Source: CAZCBJ01 sp964496705 (GTDB lineage: Bacteria > Chloroflexota > Anaerolineae > Anaerolineales > Anaerolineaceae). Taken from it: a DNA stretch of 11,164 nt. The DNA lies in assembly GCA_964496705.1 (NCBI GenBank), contig CAZCBJ010000122.1, positions 1-11,164 of the forward strand, given 5' to 3'. This document shows positions 7,389 through 11,164 of the stretch, piece by piece. Position numbers and translations under genes: made by a program. Under the pieces are notes generated by a model. It saw only the letters and a program-made list of their open reading frames with translations, had not been told where the DNA came from and searched no databases. Every line of letters begins with the position of its first letter. The first letter of the stretch is position 1.

Positions 7389-7824
7389 AAAAAAAGAATA
7401 CAAATTCTTGATGAATGAATTGATTGAATTTATGAATCGATTATGCAGAAACGATCTTGTTTTTTCTAGAGATGCAGAAATTTCGGTTATATTAAGTGAT
7501 AACAAGACATTGCAAGATCTAAATTTAACCTTTCTAAACATTGACGAGCCAACAGATGTATTGGCTTTTCCTGGGAACGAAATAGATCCCGAAACGGGCC
7601 TCCATTACATGGGTGATATTATAATCTCGGTCGAAAAAGCAGCTTCACAGGCGGCTAATGGTGGCCATGAGGCAGTCTCTGAAATAAAACTTCTGATCAT
7701 TCACGGTCTATTACACCTTCTTGGTTATGACCACCAAACCGATGACGAAAAAGTTGAGATGTGGAAAGTGCAAAGACAATTGTTGGTTGAATTTCAGATA
7801 CTTCTTGATGAAAGCTATCCATGA
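7363..7824 (+). CDS. ybeY: Endoribonuclease YbeY (rRNA maturation factor)
   Basis: YbeY is a zinc-dependent single-strand endoribonuclease involved in maturing the 3' end of 16S rRNA and in ribosome quality control. The 153-residue product carries the signature HGLLHLLGYDH (114-124), with zinc ligands H114, H118 and H124. It also has the family blocks LNLTFLNIDEPTDVLAFP (53-70) and MGDIIISVEKAASQA (83-97). The length is typical and all catalytic residues are present. ATG 7363 is chosen because it keeps a normal N-terminus. It lies inside the last codons of pgpH and has no clear Shine-Dalgarno site, so reinitiation from pgpH is likely. A run of eight A (7388-7395) falls in its early codons. 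Its stop overlaps the dgkA start as ATGA. Confidence 0.95.
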   Translation: MIHPYLRIEKKEYKFLMNELIEFMNRLCRNDLVFSRDAEISVILSDNKTLQDLNLTFLNIDEPTDVLAFPGNEIDPETGLHYMGDIIISVEKAASQAANGGHEAVSEIKLLIIHGLLHLLGYDHQTDDEKVEMWKVQRQLLVEFQILLDESYP

Positions 7825-8219
7825 CACCCCATACTTTTGTTTATTCCCGTCTGCGATCTTTTAGAAATGCTTTCACTGGTTTATGTTATGTGATCCGCAC
7901 ACAAAAAAATGCCTGGATACACGGCATCGCAACAGTACTTGCCATCTTCCTCGCCCTGTGGCTAAAGTTGAACGCACAGGATTGGGCCCTCTTATTCCTG
8001 GCCATTGGTTTTGTATGGGCGGCCGAATTTTTTAATACCTCCTTAGAGGCAGTCGTCGATTTGGCCAGTCCTCAAAATCATCCACTCGCTAAAGTAGGCA
8101 AGGATGTTGGAGCTGCCGCAGTTCTTATCTCGGCAATCGTGGCCTTGCTGGTAGGAATTTTCATTTTTGGCCCCCCATTGTCGATAAAAATTCAGCTATT
8201 AATCCACCAATTTTTATAA
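7821..8219 (+). CDS. dgkA: DgkA-family lipid kinase (diacylglycerol or undecaprenol kinase)
   Basis: This is a small integral-membrane kinase of 132 residues. Relatives phosphorylate diacylglycerol (Gram-negative DgkA) or undecaprenol (Gram-positive DgkA, recycling the cell-wall lipid carrier). The pgpH-ybeY-dgkA context matches the Gram-positive type, so undecaprenol kinase is the better guess. Visible are an N-terminal amphipathic stretch, RLRSFRNAFTGL, three hydrophobic segments (about 33-48, 54-71 and 97-117) and the catalytic signature EFFNTSLEAVVD (69-80), followed by HPLAKVGKDVGAAAVL (87-102). E69, N72, E76, K94 and D95 match the conserved active-site set. ATG 7821 overlaps the ybeY stop by four bases. 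Its final Leu-stop codons overlap the end of the opposing response regulator gene. cdd and era, frequent downstream neighbours elsewhere, are absent. Confidence 0.93.
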   Translation: MTPHTFVYSRLRSFRNAFTGLCYVIRTQKNAWIHGIATVLAIFLALWLKLNAQDWALLFLAIGFVWAAEFFNTSLEAVVDLASPQNHPLAKVGKDVGAAAVLISAIVALLVGIFIFGPPLSIKIQLLIHQFL

Positions 8220-8867
8220 ATACTCCTTCAAATTATGTTCAACTGCATAGGCAGCAGCCTCGGCGCGGTTGTTCACACCAAGTTTTGATAAAATGCTGCT
8301 GACATAATTGCGCACAGTGCCTTCACCAAGGAAAAGCGTTTTGGCTATCTCACGATTAGTTTTTCCTTCACTCACCAGAGCAAGAACGTGCTTCTCCTGT
8401 TGACTCAAATTGCCAAAAGCTGACGCTTCTTCTTCTTTGACAGCGCGACGCACTTCTTGGAAAACACGCTGGGTTAGGGCGGGATCCAGTAATCCCTCAC
8501 CTCTACTAACCGCATCTATGGCGCGGATGAGATCGTCGCTGCCTATTTGTTTCAGTACATAACCACTGGCACCAGCTCGAATCGCTGAAAAAAGCATTTC
8601 ATCTTCGGCATATGAAGTCAACATGATGACTTTTGTATCCGGAAAATTTTTGATCACCTCTTCACAGGCTTCAATCCCGGAAACCCCCGGCAAACGAATA
8701 TCCATTAACACAATATCAGGCCGCGTAACCCTCACCTGATCTAGAGCTTCTTTGGCAGTTGCGGCTTCACCGACCACTTCATATTGGGGATGAAGAGCCA
8801 ATAGGGATTTCAACCCTAACCGAACCACCTCGTGATCATCTACCAGCAATATTCGATGTTTGAGCAT
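8214..8867 (-). CDS. NarL/LuxR-family two-component response regulator
   Basis: This is a 217-residue cytoplasmic transcription regulator. The receiver domain (about 3-120) has the acidic pair D10-D11, phospho-acceptor D56 in VLMDIRLPG, T84 and K106, so it should be phosphorylatable. A charged linker (about 130-150) leads to a LuxR-type helix-turn-helix (about 152-215: LSQQEKHVLALVSEGKTNREIA, then GEGTVRNYVSSILSKLGV). The closest named relatives are the NreC/DevR type; the target genes are unknown. A longer frame from 8912 exists, but GGAGG (8873-8877) five bases before ATG 8867 fixes the start. No histidine kinase gene adjoins it. It is divergent from a receiver-only regulator and converges on dgkA with a 6-base overlap, leaving no room for a separate terminator. 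Confidence 0.95.
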   Translation of the reverse strand: MLKHRILLVDDHEVVRLGLKSLLALHPQYEVVGEAATAKEALDQVRVTRPDIVLMDIRLPGVSGIEACEEVIKNFPDTKVIMLTSYAEDEMLFSAIRAGASGYVLKQIGSDDLIRAIDAVSRGEGLLDPALTQRVFQEVRRAVKEEEASAFGNLSQQEKHVLALVSEGKTNREIAKTLFLGEGTVRNYVSSILSKLGVNNRAEAAAYAVEHNLKEYL

Positions 8868-8883
8868 TTTTTCCTCCACAGCC

Positions 8884-8912
8884 AGTATAATCTCAATACT
8901 TTCCCGCCACAA
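8884..8912 (-). promoter_or_regulatory. Predicted promoter of the NarL-type regulator
   Basis: On the minus strand, TTGTGG (8912-8907) and TATACT (8889-8884) are separated by 17 bases. They match the -35 box at 3 of 6 and the -10 box at 5 of 6 positions. A start near 8877 would leave a leader of about 10 bases holding just the GGAGG ribosome binding site. Prediction only. Confidence 0.45.
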
Positions 8913-8922
8913 TAGCCTTTAA

Positions 8923-8951
8923 TTTGCATATTAGTGTTGGTATGGTAAACT
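8923..8951 (+). promoter_or_regulatory. Predicted promoter of the receiver-DUF192-M23 unit
   Basis: TTTGCA (8923-8928) and TAAACT (8946-8951) are 17 bases apart, and the -10 box is preceded by TGG, giving an extended TGn motif. Each hexamer matches consensus at 4 of 6 positions. A start near 8958 puts the GGAGG ribosome binding site (8961-8965) almost at the 5' end. It faces away from the promoter of the NarL-type regulator, about 10 bases from that promoter's -35 box, so one bound protein could influence both. Confidence 0.4.
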
Positions 8952-8969
8952 TAGTCATCCGGAGGCATT

Positions 8970-9368
8970 ATGGAAAAAAATAAAAATACAAAGATATTAT
9001 ATATCGAAGACGATCCAGATATGATCGCCCTTGTGCAAGCAATTCTACATAGGCAGGGTTACGATGTCAAAGGCGCTTCTTCCGGGCCACAAGCTCTTGA
9101 AATGATCAAAACAGAGATCCCTGAGCTGATTCTTTTGGATTTAATGATGCCCGGAATGGATGGTTGGGATTTTTATCACCAAATTAAGGCTCAAGATTCG
9201 ACAAAAAACATTCCTATCATCGTCGTGACCGCCAGGGCTCAGGCGATAGATCGCGTTCTTGGTCTTCATATTGCTAAAGTTGATGACTATGTGTGCAAAC
9301 CTTTCAGGCCCCAAGAATTATTGGATAGCATCACTAAAGTGCTCAATCAGCAAGCAATTCAAAGTTGA
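8970..9368 (+). CDS. Receiver-only (single-domain) response regulator
   Basis: The 132-residue protein is a lone CheY-like receiver domain. E13, D14 and D15 form the acidic pocket, D57 in LILLDLMMPGMDGWDFY is the phospho-acceptor, and T87 and K110 (in YVCKPF) complete the switch. It has no output domain, so it should act by binding a partner protein or as a relay, not by binding DNA. GGAGG (8961-8965) four bases before ATG 8970 fixes the start. The partner kinase is not in the window. It is followed, with a one-base overlap, by the DUF192 gene and then an M23 peptidase gene, and is divergent from a NarL-type regulator. Its resemblance to PilH/DivK-like receivers is general and does not identify a pathway. 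Confidence 0.93.
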   Translation: MEKNKNTKILYIEDDPDMIALVQAILHRQGYDVKGASSGPQALEMIKTEIPELILLDLMMPGMDGWDFYHQIKAQDSTKNIPIIVVTARAQAIDRVLGLHIAKVDDYVCKPFRPQELLDSITKVLNQQAIQS

Positions 9369-9736
9369 TGAAGATTGTTAAAATAAGAAATCGAAATCGG
9401 CAAGATGCACCGATCATACAAGCTAATCTGTGTGACACTTTTTTTCGTAAATTTCGCGGTTTAATGTTCACCAGAGAAATTGATCAGGCAAGGGGAGTAT
9501 TATTTAAAGATAATGCAGAAACGGTAGTCAATAGTGCCATCCACATGCTATTTATGAACTATGATATCTGTGTCGTTTGGATGAATCAAATGGTTACCGT
9601 TGTGGATGTTCAAATTGCAAGAAAATGGCGTTTGTTATATAAACCCAAGGTACCAGCCTGCTACACATTGGAACTAAATATTTGTCGCTTCTCTGATTAT
9701 TCAGTTGGTGACACACTTGAATTTGAAGATGCGTAA
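9368..9736 (+). CDS. DUF192 family protein
   Basis: The 122-residue product matches DUF192, a small beta-rich domain of unknown function widespread in bacteria and archaea. Family features are LCDTFFRKFRGLMFTREI (about 20-37), GVLFKDN, SAIHMLFMNYDICVVWMN (about 55-72), VTVVDVQIARKWRLLYKPKVPACYTLEL and the terminal YSVGDTLEF. Many family members are exported, but this one shows no signal peptide and is predicted to be cytosolic. ATG 9368 shares one base with the stop of the preceding receiver gene (TGATG), which indicates translational coupling. A TTG codon just upstream is a less likely start. The end overlaps the start of the M23 peptidase gene by 8 bases. The function is unknown. Confidence 0.85.
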   Translation: MKIVKIRNRNRQDAPIIQANLCDTFFRKFRGLMFTREIDQARGVLFKDNAETVVNSAIHMLFMNYDICVVWMNQMVTVVDVQIARKWRLLYKPKVPACYTLELNICRFSDYSVGDTLEFEDA

Positions 9737-11156
9737 ATTTGCTTTTTTATTTTTATTACTACTTGTTTCATTTTTTTTAGCAATCGGACCAAACAGAAAA
9801 GTCCTGGCTCAAAACACACCCGATCTACCCGTTTATGTCGTACAACCAGGAGATAATTTAACTTCCATTGCAATCATGTTCAATGTTTCAGTCAATGAAT
9901 TGATTTTTATCAACAACATCACAGAACCCAACTCATTGAGCGTCGGTACCCAATTAAAGATACCCGGTTTTTCAGGGGTGGAAGGCGTAATATCACCAAT
10001 AAAGGCATCTCTCGGTGACAATTATCATAATTTGATCATTAAATACCAGTTGCCAAGAGAACTATTTCTTCGCCTGAACAAGATTACCTCTCCATCAGAA
10101 ATTATCATCGGGTCCACAATAGTCATTCTTGAAAAAAATGCAACTAAAAAGTTTGGAGCAATTGGCTCAATAAAAAACAGTGGCACGTTAATCGAGGCTG
10201 CAATTGAAAATGATTTACAATATTGGTCGTTGAAACACGCCAATTATCGATATGGAACCTGGGACTTTTTACCCTCCGAAATCATTTTTTCGACAGTCGA
10301 CGATGACCACAAGGCAATCAACACAATTTCAGAATTGATTCAACAAATCTCCTTATCATCAACACCATTGAAACAAGGCGAAACGGTAATAATCAGAATT
10401 GCCACAACCGAATCGGTAAACTTCTCTGGGACTCTCGCTGGGAAAAAATTGATTTTTTATGCAGAGGCAGACAATAACTACATAGCCTTGCAAGGAATAC
10501 CAAGATTGTCTGTCCCGGGAAAATACACTTTCCTTCTCACGGGCATTTCGCCGGATCAAAATAGTCTAGCATTTGAGCAAGGAATATTATTGGGCAACCG
10601 GGCTAGGATCGAAGATCCCAGATTAATCGTTGACCCCGCAACTACCGATTCGGAAATCGTAAGAGCAGAAAATGAACTCGTTGAAGAAACGGTGAGAAAG
10701 GCTCTCAGCCCTGACAAGTTGTGGGATGAGAACTTTCAGGAACCGATTGATGTGCCTAATGGGTATTATCTGGACCCACATTGCATAACGGATCGCTTTG
10801 GAAATTTGCGAGCCTACAATGACGGAGCTTACGATTTTTACCATACAGGACTTGACCTATCTGCTTGCGGAAACACATTAAATGTTTATGCTGTTGCAAA
10901 GGGACGGGTTATTCTTTCAGAGAGCCTTATAGTGCGCGGAAATTATGTTATGATCGACCATGGATGGGGTGTTTTGACAGCCTACGGCCACCTGAAAGAA
11001 ACATATGTTAGCAATGGTGAAGTTGTTGATAAAGGGCAATTAATCGGCCTGATCGGTAACACGGGTCGAGTGACTGGACCTCATCTACATTGGGAAGTTT
11101 GGGTGAATGGTGTTTTGGTCGATCCATTACAATGGCTGGGTTCAAACTTTCCGTAA
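9729..11156 (+). CDS. Secreted LysM and M23-family metallopeptidase (probable peptidoglycan hydrolase)
   Basis: The 475-residue protein has a signal peptide (1-28, hydrophobic run then VLAQ). Next come a clear LysM domain (about 34-80, VYVVQPGDNLTSIAIMFNVS to VGTQLKIP) and a degenerate second LysM-like repeat (about 90-136). A beta-rich middle segment (about 205-275) resembles the domain often preceding M23 peptidases, and the protein ends in an M23 (LytM-like) catalytic domain (about 360-472). Zinc and catalytic residues are complete: H372 and D376 in HTGLD, H421 in YGHL, and H452-x-H454 in GPHLHWE. It should bind peptidoglycan through LysM and cut peptide cross-links outside the membrane. 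ATG 9729 is preferred over the frame opening at 9705 because it puts the signal peptide at the N-terminus. It overlaps the DUF192 gene by 8 bases. The stop lies 8 bases before the window end. Confidence 0.92.
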   Translation: MRKFAFLFLLLLVSFFLAIGPNRKVLAQNTPDLPVYVVQPGDNLTSIAIMFNVSVNELIFINNITEPNSLSVGTQLKIPGFSGVEGVISPIKASLGDNYHNLIIKYQLPRELFLRLNKITSPSEIIIGSTIVILEKNATKKFGAIGSIKNSGTLIEAAIENDLQYWSLKHANYRYGTWDFLPSEIIFSTVDDDHKAINTISELIQQISLSSTPLKQGETVIIRIATTESVNFSGTLAGKKLIFYAEADNNYIALQGIPRLSVPGKYTFLLTGISPDQNSLAFEQGILLGNRARIEDPRLIVDPATTDSEIVRAENELVEETVRKALSPDKLWDENFQEPIDVPNGYYLDPHCITDRFGNLRAYNDGAYDFYHTGLDLSACGNTLNVYAVAKGRVILSESLIVRGNYVMIDHGWGVLTAYGHLKETYVSNGEVVDKGQLIGLIGNTGRVTGPHLHWEVWVNGVLVDPLQWLGSNFP

Positions 11157-11164
11157 GGCAATAT

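Noticed and set aside
7388..7395. Run of eight A in early ybeY as a programmed frameshift site
   Set aside because: Both ybeY and the upstream pgpH read through with complete domains in their own frames, so no shift is needed. Slippage remains possible but nothing supports it.
8868..8912. N-terminal extension of the NarL-type regulator from 8912
   Set aside because: The extension would contain the predicted promoter and the GGAGG ribosome binding site. Receiver domains begin just before the first beta strand, as they do from ATG 8867.
1..11164. Mobile element, phage, CRISPR or defence system
   Set aside because: I found no transposase, integrase, repeat-spacer array, terminal repeats or toxin-antitoxin pair. 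All the genes are of chromosomal type with a consistent style.

Overview
The window looks like chromosomal DNA from a Chloroflexota bacterium, most likely Anaerolineae-like. This is inferred from gene content: coenzyme F420 genes beside a DUF1385/comEA/yqeY/pgpH/ybeY/dgkA run, and LysM-M23 and DUF192 genes. No rRNA or other taxonomic marker is present. Genes are packed tightly, often overlapping by a few bases. I see no insertion sequence, phage gene, tRNA, rRNA, CRISPR array or convincing intrinsic terminator, and no gene-free stretch above about 100 bases.

Left third (1-3230, minus strand): a four-gene operon, read from right to left. It encodes an SsnA-type amidohydrolase, F420H2:NADP oxidoreductase (npdG), F420-0:gamma-glutamyl ligase (cofE), and the N-terminal part of a luciferase-like (LLM) F420-type oxidoreductase that runs off the left edge. 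Three genes concern making, reducing or using F420. The amidohydrolase at the head of the operon is the unexplained partner.

Centre (3317-8219, plus strand): six genes spaced 15 bases or less apart or overlapping. They are a DUF1385/YqhQ membrane protein, ComEA (DNA-binding competence protein), YqeY (GatB-related), a PgpH-type 7TM-HD phosphodiesterase (probably for cyclic di-AMP), YbeY (rRNA-maturation endoribonuclease) and a DgkA-family lipid kinase (probably undecaprenol kinase). An 80-base divergent control region at 3237-3316 separates this block from the F420 operon. It has two extended -10 elements facing outward on either side of an inverted repeat.

Right third (8214-11156): a NarL/LuxR-type response regulator on the minus strand meets dgkA tail to tail with a 6-base overlap. 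It is divergent from a plus-strand unit made of a receiver-only response regulator, a DUF192 protein and a secreted LysM-M23 peptidase, whose coding regions overlap. No histidine kinase is visible for either regulator.

Most of the content belongs to known families. The parts most worth following are the amidohydrolase-F420 operon, the symmetric divergent promoter, and the coupling of a solitary receiver to DUF192 and a cell-wall peptidase.
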